DNA of 64,000 nucleotides from contig JABWDB010000002.1 in NCBI GenBank assembly GCA_019614645.1, forward strand, positions 24,479,501 to 24,543,500, written 5' to 3'. The stretch is from Stratiolaelaps scimitus (taxonomy: Eukaryota; Arthropoda; Arachnida; Mesostigmata; Laelapidae). The stretch's first letter is position 1. Each line of letters starts with the position of its first letter. A program made the translations under genes and the position numbers. The notes under the pieces were generated by a model. The model was not told the DNA's origin and searched no databases. It was given only the letters and a program-made list of their open reading frames with translations. Below are positions 1 to 11,819 of the stretch, in pieces.

Positions 1-455
1 GCTTCTCTTCCTCGACTTCATTCGTTGATTTGCCTCATCACAGTCGACAGCACGAAGTGGCCACCATCCTGGCCGGGCCGCAACCGCAAGCTGCACGATG
101 ATTCAGCTTCACCGATTCACTGACGCCAGCAGCAGCAGCGGTGGCAGTAGGACCGCCTAAACAGAATGATATGCATGATAAAGATAGAGGAGGGAGGATC
201 GAACGAGGCACACCACGCGCAGCGACGATGAGCCCGATGGGGCTAGCACACCGAACAACGAATGACAACATTCCCTGCTATAATACGACTGCCGCTAAAG
301 CTGACATGGCCCGAGCCATCACCGGCATAACCAGCCATGATGTCAATTGGACTTCTGTGCGTTGCTGCCGGTGTACATTTGTTCTGTGCCGTTGGCGGCT
401 GCGTGCGATGTGGCAGCTGGATGGCTGGAACTGAAGTTGCTAACGGCTGATGATG

Positions 456-473
456 CACACACACACACACACA
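456..473. repeat. (CA)9 microsatellite
   Basis: Uninterrupted CA dinucleotide run, one of several CA/GT tracts in the window (others at about 1087, 2081, 5441, 11843, 21010 and 46860). Confidence 0.9.
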
Positions 474-578
474 GCTGGGAGACCACACATGGTCACCAAC
501 CCATCCGAGTGAGAAGTAGAGAAGCTGCAGAGACGGACCAGAGACAAACGGGGAGCCGAAATACACAGAGTATATATA

Positions 579-600
579 GTAATAATAATAATAATAATAA
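579..600. repeat. (AAT)n microsatellite
   Basis: Seven or so AAT/TAA units directly after a short TA run. On the minus strand the same run gives a meaningless poly-isoleucine or poly-tyrosine frame. Confidence 0.85.
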
Positions 601-2382
601 CGAGGGCGAACAAGTATAATAGACGGCGACTGAAGCATGAGCATGTATAATACGAGAGTGGGGACAGGCTGTTTCGAACGCTCCTCATATAGAGGGGTGT
701 CTATGTTTCCTTCGTATTTTAGAGCAAATTCAATATTTGTCTATCTATCCATGCAAAATCGATGTTTGCTGTCTAACGGTCCCGTGTTGAAACAGGCGCT
801 CCTCATATAATGCCTGGCTTAACATTTATCGAGGTCGTTCGTTGTTCCGCCGGAGTTTTGGCTATCTGGAGACTGACTTGGAGGATTGTAGTTTTGCGTT
901 TGTTGACGGAGCAACCATGGTCTATCTTTAGTTTTATCTATGTCTTGTCTGTTCGAGTCGTTGTCCGGGATACGGCGCGACAAGGGCGAATGCGACTCGA
1001 GGCGCCAATGCTCTCCGTTCCGCGTAGCGAGAACAGGGACACTGCAACCAACTATGGATTATAAATAGTATAAATACTATAGACAGACACACACACACAC
1101 ATAGGGACATTGTGATGGGCGCAAACAGCGGCAGGGGGCACGCTTATATCATCATTGTTTTTTATCGAAAGTTGTCCGACGTACATCAAACATTGCAACT
1201 AGCAAAAATGCATATATATATATATCATGGTTGGCCTTGCAGCCCAAGTCATGTCGTATGATATTATTGTTGCTCAGCCCTCGAGTGTAAACTGTCATTA
1301 TACCTTATTCAGCGTCAGTCAAATGAGGAGGGCGCCGCCGTAGCAACACACGATGAATACTGACACAAATATGCCGCCGATTGCAGTTGTATCTGCCTCA
1401 AATCGAGCGCGCTGGACAAAGCGTTCGGCATTAGCAATCGCCACAGAGTTAAAATGTAATCGGGTGGCCAAAGCGGACAGAGGCTCGAAAGCGGTTGGAA
1501 ATTGTCTCTAAGTGACACCATTTCTACTACTGCTACTACTATGCGTCAGCGGCGCCCCTAATGCCTCTCGCTTCTACTGTTACTGTCGACATCGCCGATT
1601 ATATCCCCCATTCCCAACATTTGTGGCGTTTTCCCGCCCAAGTTGCGTCAATCAACAGGGGCAGGGTGAATGATAAACTCGACGATGAAGCGAAAACATC
1701 GTGGGCGTTAAAGCTCCACTCGCCTTCGAAGCTAAAGCAGACTGGCAGGAACTCTCTCTATGGTACCACACTGCTTGCCCATCCTATATGTCTGTCGTCT
1801 ATCCCTGCTTCCATCCCAGCCCAGATCTTCGTTTCGTGACCCAACTTTTCCCCCTTCGCCCTCCAAGTCGATCCCCTCAGGCCACTGTCGCTCGGTCGGT
1901 GGGGTATCGATCTCTTCCCCCCAGCCTCTCCGTCTATCTGTCTGTATGTATGTCTCTCGTACGCTGGCTTGCTCGTCGGCGTGTCGTTCGCTGGTCGTCG
2001 TCGTCATCAACAACTGCGTCTTTTCAGGCTCAACATTGCCCCCTCGTCATCACAGATCTACATATATATATATATATATTACACACACACATGCGCGTGA
2101 ATGCATGCGAACACAGTATGACGTGTAGGCTGAAAGTAGTTTTATTTTTTTGCAAGTCCGCTTTAGCCAAGAAAAGCCAGACGTGTAGCAAGAGTCAGGT
2201 GTCTCTAGCTTACCCCACCCTCCGTCGGCACCCATCGACGGAAGCCAACGGGAGAATAACACAAAAATCATTATGACGTTATTTCAGATCGAAAGCATCC
2301 GAAAGGTAAAACGAGCGTTAGACAAAAGATGTCCTCTGTTTCGATTCAGTCATCTCGGCGGCATTCTCATAAGATGGATACT

Positions 2383-2409
2383 GCAACAGCAACAGCAGCA
2401 GCAGCAGCA
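2383..2409. repeat. CAG/CAA triplet repeat
   Basis: CAACAG units running into pure CAG. It is one of roughly two dozen CAG/CTG loci spread across the window in both orientations, so it is more likely slippage DNA than a coding polyglutamine tract. Confidence 0.85.
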
Positions 2410-3229
2410 TAACGACGATACTGTGTTATAAAGAAAACATCGAGACATAAACATCGTCGTGTCCGTTGTCTTCTCCCTTTCGGCCTGTAATTGCCGATAG
2501 CTTCTAGGTTATCATTAACCGGACAGCGTAGACATGTAGCGATGTCGACGATATTACGACGTGAAATTAACGTTGACGACGAATAAGTAGTGAGTGGTTG
2601 TGGCTGTTGGCGGTGACGTTGGCCGGAGGGGACTACGAGGGGTATATATATCAATTCTTAGATAGATCGGCTGATACGGACCTTGCTTGGATACGGACAC
2701 ACCGATGGGTGCTTATGTGGCGCCTGCCATAGACACCAATGCTGTTGAAATATCGCGCACAAGCGAGCGTACATATATGATATGCCAGGAGTGGGAAGGG
2801 ATAAGAGCCATTGGTAGTGTCCACACCGGGGGTCACCTCACAACAAACAGTGGACACCGAATTATAGAGACGCCAATAGAACAGCTAATGTTCGGTTTGG
2901 TTACTGCTGCTGCTGCTGCTGTTGTTATTGGTTGTTGCCACTGGTATTACTTTTATTGTTGTTGGCAGCTGGAGCTGGGTCACGTCATAGTAGCGCCATG
3001 ATGCCCCATGATGATTATGGTAGACACTTTTTGGCCTTGGGAGGAAACCGGTGAGCAGTTGCCACTTTTTGTTGTCATCGTTGTTATTGCTGTTGCTACT
3101 ATCTACGTCTGTTAGCCACTAAGATTGTTCATCTTCGTATATCTCGTTCTATGAACAGGACATGCACCAATGGTTAGTGTATCTTCGGGGAGGATGATAC
3201 GACTCATACCGTTACATATTGAATATTAC

Positions 3230-3232
<3 letters not shown>

Positions 3233-3266
<34 letters not shown>
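3233..3266. repeat. (TA)17 microsatellite
   Basis: Pure alternating TA of about 34 bp. It is self-complementary and able to extrude as a cruciform. Confidence 0.9.
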
Positions 3267-3269
<3 letters not shown>

Positions 3270-5647
3270 GAGAGGTCAATTTTTTTGTGAATATAGATTA
3301 TCATTATACTCGTATTAGAAAGGTTGTATCCTCCACTGTCAGTCAGTGATCCACTATTTGGCGAAGGTTAAACTCATATTCACCAAATTGCTTTTTCTAA
3401 GTAGCATTTGGTTGTCACTGTCGAGCAGGTTTTTGTACCGGTGACGACATCGACCCCCAGAACCCCGTCGCCCACACTCCTTAATCAGTCGGTCTACCCG
3501 CACGCACGGCCGTTGCTACTGCTGCTGCTGCTGCTATTTCTTTAGATGCCGCGCGATTTCCTCATGTCAACTTTGAAGAATGGATGAAATGAATGAATGA
3601 ATAAAAACGGTGACTCTGATGTCTTTGATAAATCCATCGATTGGTCTTCGAATGGTATAATACCGATCGAATGAGAAGAGGCCATGGCAGTGATAGACAA
3701 ACTAACAGAGGCAAGGCCGGAGTCCGCCGGCCACTGTTGTGGGAGCGGCGGAGCCAATGAACGTTCACATCGAGCGGCGCCCGTCGCAGCATTCCTACCA
3801 ACGCTGCCGCTATTGCTCTGGGGGGAAGAAACACGGAAAAATTCGCAGTAGTCATCTGCGTTGCAACGGTTCAACCAGGCCCGGCTGAACGATGCTCATC
3901 AGCCATCGATGCCAGCAGCAGCAGCAGCAACAGCCACTCAGCTACTGCACTGCTCCTAATAATAGTGGCGCGCAAGGAAGCGAGTCGCGACAAAGGCACA
4001 AAAGCAAGCAGCCAATCGACAGCGAGTTCGGGAACCAGCAACCGTCGGCAAAAGCCAATTAATATCTTGTCCGTAGTCATCATTTAGGCGGCGTACGGCG
4101 GCGATATCGGCGGCAGCGGCTGCAGCAGCCGCGGTCTGGTTCTTGACTTCTTCTCGTCGATTCCGTCGGCAGATAAATACAAGCAGACATAGGCATAGGC
4201 ACATGGACGGGACGATGGGATGTTGGCGATATCTGTTATACACGGGTGGCGTTTCTGTCAGCGGTGAGATTGCTGCTCCTCCTGCTGCTACTGTTGCTGT
4301 TGCCGCCTCTCGGGCAACACCGAACCACAGCAGCGGCGGCGGCGGCGGCGGCCGTAGTAGAAGCCAACAAAGTTACATTGAATGGCAGCTATGGCCAACA
4401 CCGGCGAGTCATCGACTGACGACTGTCTGTGGGGCTGCGAACGCCCACGGGTTCGATGCTGCGGTGGTCGTAGCCGTGCAGATCTACCGGCGCAGATATG
4501 ACAGACAAACAGCCAGGCATACTCGTTCGATGTCGATCTGTCTAAGTACAATGTGTTGGGGCAGCTGCAGATTCAAGGGCTCGAGCGCTGCCGAACTAAG
4601 CAGAGGGATTGAGCTGCGGGAAAATCGAAATACAACGCCATAATGTAAAAGCCAATAGCAGCAGCAGCAGCAGCAACAACAGTAGTAGTAGTAACAGTTC
4701 GTACAATACGACACGTATAAATATCACAATGACTTATACATATATCTTATAAATGTATGTGTATACACGTGTACGTATCGAAGGGGTTCAATCGAATATA
4801 GATGAGTTTATAGATAAGTTTCACAACAAAAATCCTCCTCTATTATGCATATATGATCCATATTCCATACGTACGAGTTAGTATTCTAATTACTTACGAC
4901 CATTAGGAGAAAGAGGGCAACAGAGAGCAGCGAATGAACTTAGGCAGGGGCGGGAAGAATAACCGCTTGTAAACTGCGAACTAAGTGAATCCATCGTAGT
5001 ATTTAGTGTTTACCCACATATGTATGTGTGTGTCTCTATATGCTCGTCCACTCCTGTCGAGGTCAAGTTCCCTTCAAGAAAGAAAGGGCAGCGCTAAAGA
5101 AAGCTAAAAAAAAACACACCCTACCTTAACATGATGTATGTGAGGTCTATTGATTCTCGACCTCACTCTTAACTTCAAAGGCTTTTCTCTAAGCCTGCCG
5201 TCGATACTTCTGTTGATGCTCCTTCTACTGCTGCTGGTACTGTTGTCGTGCACTACCGTGCCCGAATGCTTGTTATGTTACGAATAACGCGGTGGTATTG
5301 TAGCCAGCTATTATATGATATTGCAATAGTGAGATTAGTTACGCAGCACAAATGATTGGCCGCGAAGTGGCGCTCATGTTCAGCAGCGTTCAAGATGTTC
5401 CCACTTAAGGTTCTGCTTGACTCGTACACGTGCCCATGAGCGTGTGTGTGTGTGTGTGTGTTGTACACGAGGATGCAGCAACCGGTACCATCCTACAGAT
5501 CACAGTAACGATTATCCTCATCATGTGTCGTGTATACTTTATTTTCTTTAACCTCTCATTCTGCGATTGTCGAGTAGTTAAACAAAGAAGGACCCATCGT
5601 GCCGTTACGACTGAAGGTTGAAGATGGGGAACAAATGCTTACCAAAG

Positions 5648-5692
5648 TGGCTGTCTGTCTGTCTGCCTGCCTGCCTGCTTGCCTGCCTGAAT
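5648..5692. repeat. CTGT/CTGC tetranucleotide tract
   Basis: CTGT units change to CTGC units, with one CTTGC variant, over about 45 bp. This is the pattern left by replication slippage at a four-base unit. On the minus strand it reads as alternating Gln, Ala, Gly and Arg codons, which explains the frames there. Confidence 0.8.
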
Positions 5693-6169
5693 GTAACTGA
5701 CCACGCGGTCAACACAACTACGGACAGCCTCTCTCTCCCTCCCTCCTTGGTGAGCGTAGATAGATGATGAGGAGGCATCACCGGCCGGTTGTACGGCCGT
5801 ATGGTCGCTGTTCGGTCCACAGTTGAGATGTTGTGGCAACCGCTTCCGCTCAAACGGCCAGCAGCTATAGTGGCGAAGCTGCCGCCGCCGCCGCCACCTC
5901 TCGTGGATGGCCCCGGGGGCCTCGTTTGAACATTAGCCTCATGGAGATGGTAGCGAGCTATGCCATGGCGAGCTGGCTGGCTGGCTGGCCGCCAGCCTGC
6001 TTGCCTGGTTGCAGCATGGTGTGGATGGCCGTGTGCTGCGGCGGCGATGGATGCCGCCGCACGGACCGGAGGGACCAGGCCTTGGCCTGCCCAGCAGGCC
6101 TGCTGCTTACCAGGACCTGCTTTCTCCCTTTGCTTGTGAGCATGGCGTTGTTTATTCTGCTTTTGCTTC

Positions 6170-6188
6170 GGGGGTGGTGGGGGAGGGG
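6170..6188 (+). other. G-quadruplex-type G-rich block
   Basis: G-runs of 5, 2, 5 and 4 separated by one or two bases. A four-stranded G structure is possible, but one run is only two Gs, so the motif is weaker than the one at 60198. Confidence 0.45.
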
Positions 6189-7086
6189 CAGCGTGAGGTT
6201 AGACACACACGAGATAAAGATGGACAGGTATATCCGAAAACGAACCACATTGTACCGTGAAGGAGTCTGGCCACGATCCGTTGTATGATGTTATTGTGTA
6301 AGGTGGTGGTGGTGGAAAGCCACGCGTAATGAACGAGAAGTCGCGGCCCAAGAAGCAAAGGATATTATGCTGCTGCTGCTGGTTGTCGACAGTACGTCGA
6401 CACCGTGTGCGCGCTTCATCGTCTACTTCGCAGTTTATACTTTGCCCTTGTGGTGCGCTATGGTGGTTAGCGATACGGTGGTAGATAGTGCAAATGTTGT
6501 ATGTTTGGCTGTTTGTTTGGCTGAGTGTATCGTTAGTTGGTGGATGGCAGCGGTTCCATATGAGAGGGGCTTCCAGATACGGCAATCGAATGAAATAAAT
6601 CTGAGAACGACTTGTGTGTAGCGTCCCCAGCCGGACATTCATCCGAAGTTTTACCGCTCTTATTTTCTCTGTTCATGACAAGCGTAGGGTGGTGGGAATA
6701 CCTCACTAGGGAGAGATTGGGACTATTTATTGCTGCTGCTGCTGGTGCCACTGTCGTAGTTGCATCATGAGGCAACGAATCGGGGTGGGATTTCTGGACA
6801 GGTACACTGTGCTGGCACGAGCTCTTCGTGTTGTTGGTGATATTGTAACGATAGTTGTAGTAAAAGTCTCAGTGCAGAAAGTAGCCTGTGTTGCAGGAGA
6901 GTGGGTCGTGGATAGCGCGACATGATAATGGTAATACGGAAGTCATGTAAATCAATGAACAAAGATATATATATATATATAGACATATATATTAAAGGAC
7001 TATCGAACCGTGAAAAAAGGCACTCGATCCATATTCATCTGGCCGGCCAAATGCAAACGCACATTAGGAACATACAGATGGACCGC

Positions 7087-7300
7087 GTTTATATATATGA
7101 GATATATATTATGTTTATATATATATGAGATATATATTATGTTTATATATATATGAGGTATATATTATGTTTATATATATATGAGGTATATATTATGTTT
7201 ATATATATATGAGGTATATATTATGTTTATATATATATGAGGTATATATTATGTTTATATATATATGAGGTATATATTATGTTTATATACATATGAGGTA
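7087..7300. repeat. 28-bp AT-rich tandem satellite
   Basis: Eight units of a 28-bp sequence that starts GTTTATATA, has a central GAG and ends TATTAT. The first unit (7087-7112) is 26 bp. Units 2 to 7 (from 7113) are each exactly 28 bp. Unit 8 is cut short at 7300 by an insertion. Units 1 and 2 carry GAGATA in the middle and all later ones GAGGTA, so the array grew after that change. One further partial and one diverged unit continue after the insertion (7376-7414). Near-identity between units points to recent expansion. Confidence 0.92.
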
Positions 7301-7374
7301 AGGTGAAGGTAAAGGTTTTATTGGTTTATTAAAGGAGCCGCAATTGTTACAATGCTTAAGCTCTCTTATATGTC
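7301..7374 (-). mobile_element. 5'-truncated retroelement 3' end inserted in the satellite
   Basis: This 74-bp non-satellite segment splits one satellite unit. The unit reads up to AGGTA at 7296-7300 and resumes at a second AGGTA at 7375-7379. That is the 5-bp target-site duplication expected of a transposition event. Read on the minus strand, the segment ends with AATAAA-type signals followed by a CCTTTA/CCTTCA tail, as the 3' ends of non-LTR retrotransposons or SINEs do. The inner part resembles 29371-29416 over about 45 bp at roughly 70% identity by eye. It contains no coding part, and the clade cannot be named. A non-autonomous element or simple filler DNA are alternatives, but the duplication and shared core favour an insertion. 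Confidence 0.6.
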
Positions 7375-7375
7375 A

Positions 7376-7414
7376 GGTATATCTTATGTTTATATATATG
7401 AGGTATATATTGTG
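7376..7414. repeat. Distal remnant of the 28-bp satellite
   Basis: The end of the broken unit (with C for A in TATATC) and one more unit starting at 7388. It is slightly diverged from the main array. It shows that the array was continuous before the 74-bp insertion. Confidence 0.8.
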
Positions 7415-8232
7415 TACCTGCACATAAACGTATATATGCATATATGGCGTTATTGCGCAAGCTCATGGAATGAAGTTGCTGTGTATTATTACGCAGCTGA
7501 TTGTCGACCCTTGCGGTGGTGGTAATAGCGGTGGTGGTGGTGACCACCGCCGTTAGAGTTCAGGACAGAACCGAAGGGTCATGCAGGACAGGGAGGGAGC
7601 AACGGTATGTACGCTCTTCACCTTACTTTATTGAAGACCCACTTCGAAGTCTCGAACCAGGGGAAGACGAGCGGTCATCCGAGCCGGGGTTTTGCTGTGA
7701 TGCATCTACTCGGCGGTTCCTTGTGGTTTCGACTGAAAAATGCGCTACGGCGCTCCCCCGGTTGCCTCCATTGCTGCTTCCCCTATCCATAGAGTTCTTC
7801 GTGGTGATGCTATTGCGGAGAGTGGGAGGGGCTGAGGCACAGCACCCGAGCGTGCGCATTGAAACGGAGGGAGAGTGGTACTTTAGATCTGCGAACCTCT
7901 GAAGAGGTTCTCCGCCGGGAGTGAAGTGCATCACTCTGGCCGGGCCTCGTCCAGTCGTGTGTCGGCAGTATTGACTGACGGCCTTTTCGCTGCCAGCACA
8001 CGGCTACCACTACGACTACGTTTTCCGTATTCATCGCCCCCGGCAGCCGTGGGACGGCGCCCCCATGCTGTTTGCATGTGTGCTTCAACTACGCGTACTC
8101 AGAGTATGTTGAATGCTTTCTCTCTTTCTCACTCTCTCAGTGGTATTTGCCTGAGTTGGGCTCCAGTCAGCCGGGTCGGCTAGCCAGGGTGGCGGGAGGC
8201 TGCTCGCGTCGGCGTTGCGTCGGGTAGCGGTG
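7415..8232. other. GC-rich, repeat-poor stretch without a recognised gene
   Basis: This stretch is GC-richer than the satellite next to it and almost free of simple repeats. Frames of 133 codons (+, 7501-7902) and 103 codons (-, 7623-7934) overlap each other on opposite strands. Neither shows a domain or motif I recognise, and they cannot both be real. The + frame, from about residue 45 on, has a balanced amino-acid composition, but it starts at a non-ATG codon and has no good splice acceptor in front of it. I treat it as unassigned. Confidence 0.45.
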
Positions 8233-8369
8233 ATAGCGATGGGGTGGTCGCCCTTACAGGAGGCGGCCACAGGGATGCAGGCGCGCATGGAGGCGCGCAT
8301 GGAGCGCGACTCCATGCGCGCCTGCATCCCTGTGGCCGCCTCCTGTAAGGGCGACCACCCCATCGCTAT
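8233..8369. repeat. Perfect 59-bp inverted repeat with a 19-bp spacer
   Basis: The left arm 8233-8291 and the right arm 8311-8369 are exact reverse complements over all 59 positions. The spacer is 8292-8310. The left arm ends in a 12-bp unit, GGCGCGCATGGA, that is repeated once more in the spacer. The right arm can therefore pair in a second register with a 7-nt loop. The arms are about 60% G+C and unrelated to the neighbouring simple repeats. An RNA of either strand would form a very stable hairpin. Perfect identity means the inversion is recent. It may be a natural template-switch duplication, a foldback element, or an artefact of amplification or assembly. Confidence 0.95.
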
Positions 8370-9101
8370 GGTGGGTGATGAAGTGGTGAGAAGAATCCTC
8401 GACACGTTCTGCTTGCCTCACATCGTGCCGCTCTATTTACTGTCCACGCGCTATGTGGATATGGGGAACGGAGAGCGCTCGTGTCAGCCACGCGAAGCAG
8501 GGCGAGCTGTATATGAGCCCCGACGATATCGAACCTTGTACATGTATTTGAAGTGACTGAGACAGCGAAGAGAGTGAACCGCTTAATCTCCTACAGGATA
8601 AAGAATGATGATGCCATCTTCTTGAAGCAGGAAAAATCTTCTCAATACATTTAGAGGTGTCTGCACGTTACAAAGATGACAATCAGGCGGCATATGCGCA
8701 ATGTAGGTAAATTGTTACGTGTAGGAGCCTGCGCTGTGCGCGTGTGTGTGTGCACGTAGAATCGTTTACTGTTTGTCTCTTCTACTGCGGGAGCTGGTTG
8801 CCCTGTGGAATACGTGTCAAGGACTGCTGTGTCTATTGTGTGCTATTTATTTATTAATTGAAAGTAAATTATTTTTCACTAAAGAATTGGATGACAACGG
8901 CAACGCGACGGACACTATCCGTTTATTCGTGCAGCAGCAGTAGCAGCAGCATTCTTCTCCCAGTGAAGCAAAGCAGAACACAATTAGCATTGTACTTTCC
9001 TGCCCGTCCAACGGCGACAAGTGACGGCGTCGACACCGCGAACCGACCCAAGCGTCAGCCGACCGACGCCACGACTCTAGCTACCGGTGAAAACGGCACA
9101 G

Positions 9102-9134
9102 CAAAAGCAACTGCTGATGCAGCTTCTGCTTTTG
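9102..9134. other. Short two-stage hairpin
   Basis: An 8-bp outer stem (9102-9109 with 9127-9134) encloses a 4-bp inner stem (9111-9114 with 9119-9122) and a 4-nt loop. It is too short for a microRNA precursor and matches no known RNA, so it is recorded only as a local structure. Confidence 0.3.
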
Positions 9135-11819
9135 TGTCTGTTGCTTGGCCTTCTCCTAGTTACCATCACTAGCCGCACAAAACCATAGTACGAGCACTAT
9201 CACCGTCCGCGGTCATCTGGTGTGAGTCGGGCTACGATGGTGGTGACCTCCTTGACGGCGATGACTCGACTACACCATTTGGACACATGGAAGAGTCAGA
9301 TGACGCGTCCAAATTGCTTTATAAGATGGGAATCCGGACAATGGTGACAACACGTCGGCTACGATAGCCCGGTGGCACAGCGTCGTCACTTGACAGTAGG
9401 GGTAGCGACACCAACAGCAATTGGGCAATGGCTTAGGTTGAACCGTTTGGCGATCCTTCCCTTTTTGCCATGGCCGCTAGCGTTACTGTTGTTGCTACTG
9501 CTGCTACTGTGACGACACAAACTCAATGACTAGGTTGACCCAGTCACAAAAACCAACGTCATCCAGGATGAGGCAAAAAGCGCGGGCCGGATGAACGAAG
9601 CAGCAGAACAAACATGAGACGTGAACATGAAGAGAGATTGCCGCTTTTGCTGGAAGAGAACCTATCTACATCAGGGACCTATCGTCCCCTGCCATGGCCA
9701 ACCAAAACAAGCGAAGGACATCTTGACGTCTTTGGAGACGGTGTCATGATGTCCTCCCTTCATAGAGTTTCGTCGTTCCCTTTCTCTACCTCTTGAATTC
9801 TCTATCGCTCTCTGATCTCCTATCAGTCGTTTTGGCTATCGTCAAAAGATATGTCTCCATTTACAAGTTTTCGTCGACTGCACCCTGCTCCGCTAGTCTA
9901 GGCCACATCAGTTCGCCTCACTGGGGCGGCAGCAGCAGCAGCACGACTTATTTTTCTGATCGCTATCCCCTTTCCACCCCTTTTTCTCCCTGTCTACCCG
10001 GTACCACGTTCCGGTGGTTTGCTTTGGCCGTTTCGGCGGTATAGCCTGCTGGGCTGGATCCTACTGGGGGTCTGTGCTGCTTCAGGAGGTTGAGGGCACG
10101 AAGGTTGCATGGCGTCCCATAGCACTTCTTCCGTTCTGTCTCTCTTTGTCCTACCCTGTCCTGTCTATCTGTCTGTCATTCTGTTCGTTTCCGAGTGGTG
10201 TGTCTGCTAGCTCGTTTCGCTAGCCGCTCGGCCTGAACCGAAGTTGGACAAAACCGAACAACCAGGCTGGCTCGACCTCATACTGGCTCGAGCGTACTCG
10301 GCCGCTATCCGGCACCGGTTTCCAACTCGCATTGTGGATTCTAGTCAAGCAGGACGACAACCACAAATAGGGAGGGGCTCCACAGCGAACGGCCAGCGAC
10401 AGCAGCAGGAGAGCAGCGGGACGACGACGACGACGACGCGACGACCAAGAAGCGCAAAGGAGTATAAAAAGGATCAATGGACGACTACCGCTTCTTCTTC
10501 GCTGCGATCTCACGCGCCCCGAATAATAATATTGTTTTAAAAACCGAAGCCGTATCTCCTTTCGGTTTTTCCGAGCTTTCCGTCGTACGAAGTACAGCTG
10601 GAAGCGGCAGCAAGAGGCCGAGAACAACGATGGGTCGCTGGTTGAGCTGGCTAGGGAGGCCGTGAAGGCGACAGAGGACAGGGCAGCACGGACAACAACA
10701 GCAACAACGACGACAAGTGCACGGGCGACGGTGGTCGTATTGAACGAGGGATAGGGATGGACGGGCGGTTCGGGTCGATGTCCCGATCGTACGTGCCTTC
10801 AGTGGCGGCGCGCTAAGACCGTTCGGGTCGTTTGACCGACGATCGCGACTGATTCGGAAGATTGCCTCTCGCTCCTTCATTCTATATGGCCAATGGGTGA
10901 TGGGGACCAAAGAGGCGACGTTTCGCGGGACTCTTCCATAGTGATGGGGTCTTCCTGCTGTTGTGCAGACGTCCCCTTTCTGCCTAGCCATCACCCGTCG
11001 TTCGAAATATCTCTCTCTCTCTCTCTCACTCTTTTCCTCTCCTTCTCCGGGCTCCTTCAGCGTCATGATGTAAACAGACGATAGATAGATATTCAAACCT
11101 TCCTCAAAACGAGTTCGCCATCGCCCGCTTGTCAGGCGGACATCTAGGCAGCTATGCGAGGGTCGTACCGTGGTCGGATCTCTGAGCGATGCGTAGGCAA
11201 CCGTCACACAGACAACACATAGACGACTACGACGACTACCACTATGACCCGCACTATACGTACCTACTAGTCGAACTTGAGATGGTGGATGGTCCCTTGG
11301 TAAGCTGAGGTGAGAGGTGCCTCCTCTATAGAGAAGGAGGTAGGTCGATTTTAATAAGTATGCTAATCTTGAAGTGAGCGACGTCTATGAGCACGGCTAC
11401 GCCAGCGACGACAACGACGTCGACGACAACGAGGACGACTAGCGCCCACCCAGACACCCGGCCACACAACGGCGACTACGTTTTACGAACGTCGCGTGAG
11501 CGGTGCAGGCTCGAGGTCGACCGACTGTCCCATTCGGCCTGCTCCCACTCCAATGGAACGCAGCCATCGCCGTAAGGTTCGAAGAAATAAGCGAACGGGA
11601 AGCATCGCTGCAGCGGAACGGTTACGTGGCTGGATGCCAGCAACATGAGTCCCACTTGGACGGTTGCCTTTTGCCCGAAATGTTCCCTCAGGCGATACCG
11701 TCCGTGCTACATATATGATATAATATTATGATATCATATATATATATATATATAATATCTTCGAAGAAAGCTGAACGTTCGCTCCTTTGTGTACATGCGC
11801 TTTATCTCTATACGAATTC

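Larger units (their letters stand above)
1..3232. other. Non-coding stretch with microsatellites
   Basis: I see no supportable gene here. Reading frames on both strands are short (at most 191 codons). The longer ones run through dinucleotide repeats or pyrimidine-rich stretches, so they are dominated by Ser, Tyr, Thr and Cys codons with no domain character. The visible structure is simple repeat: CA at 456-473, AAT at about 579-600, CA at 1087-1101, TA at 1212-1225, TA running into CA at 2062-2091, and CAG at 2383-2409. CpG is frequent, as expected for an invertebrate without heavy methylation. The stretch could be intergenic or intronic; nothing seen separates the two. Confidence 0.6.
3267..7086. 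other. Non-coding stretch, triplet- and tetranucleotide-rich
   Basis: No supportable gene. The longest frame (166 codons, + strand, ending near 4643) is Ala/Gly/Arg-rich because of GGC and CAG runs and has no recognisable domain. Repeats seen: CTG at 3516-3535, a GAAT run near 3588, CAG at 3912-3930, GGC at 4329-4352, CAG then AGT at 4657-4693, GT at 5441-5462, CTGT/CTGC tetramers at 5648-5692, CTGG tetramers near 5971-5989, a G-rich block at 6170-6188, and TA at 6966-6981. The 4710-5130 part is AT-richer and repeat-poor, and I see nothing in it. Confidence 0.55.

Noticed and set aside
1049..1073. TATAAATA box near 1051
   Set aside because: It lies inside a short AT palindrome next to a CA repeat and no initiator or frame follows.
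2288..2305. 18-nt microexon between TTTCAG and GTAAAA
   Set aside because: Acceptor and donor pairs this close arise by chance many times in 64 kb, and no flanking exons can be paired with it.
10465..10482. TATAAAAA core promoter upstream of the ATG at 10477
   Set aside because: The ATG is only about 6 bp past the box, which would place it upstream of any start site 25-30 bp away. The single motif match is weak evidence.
10485..11207. 240-codon minus-strand frame as a gene
   Set aside because: Arg/Ser/Cys-rich from GA, GAC and CCT tracts, no domain, and other frames over the same bases are also open.
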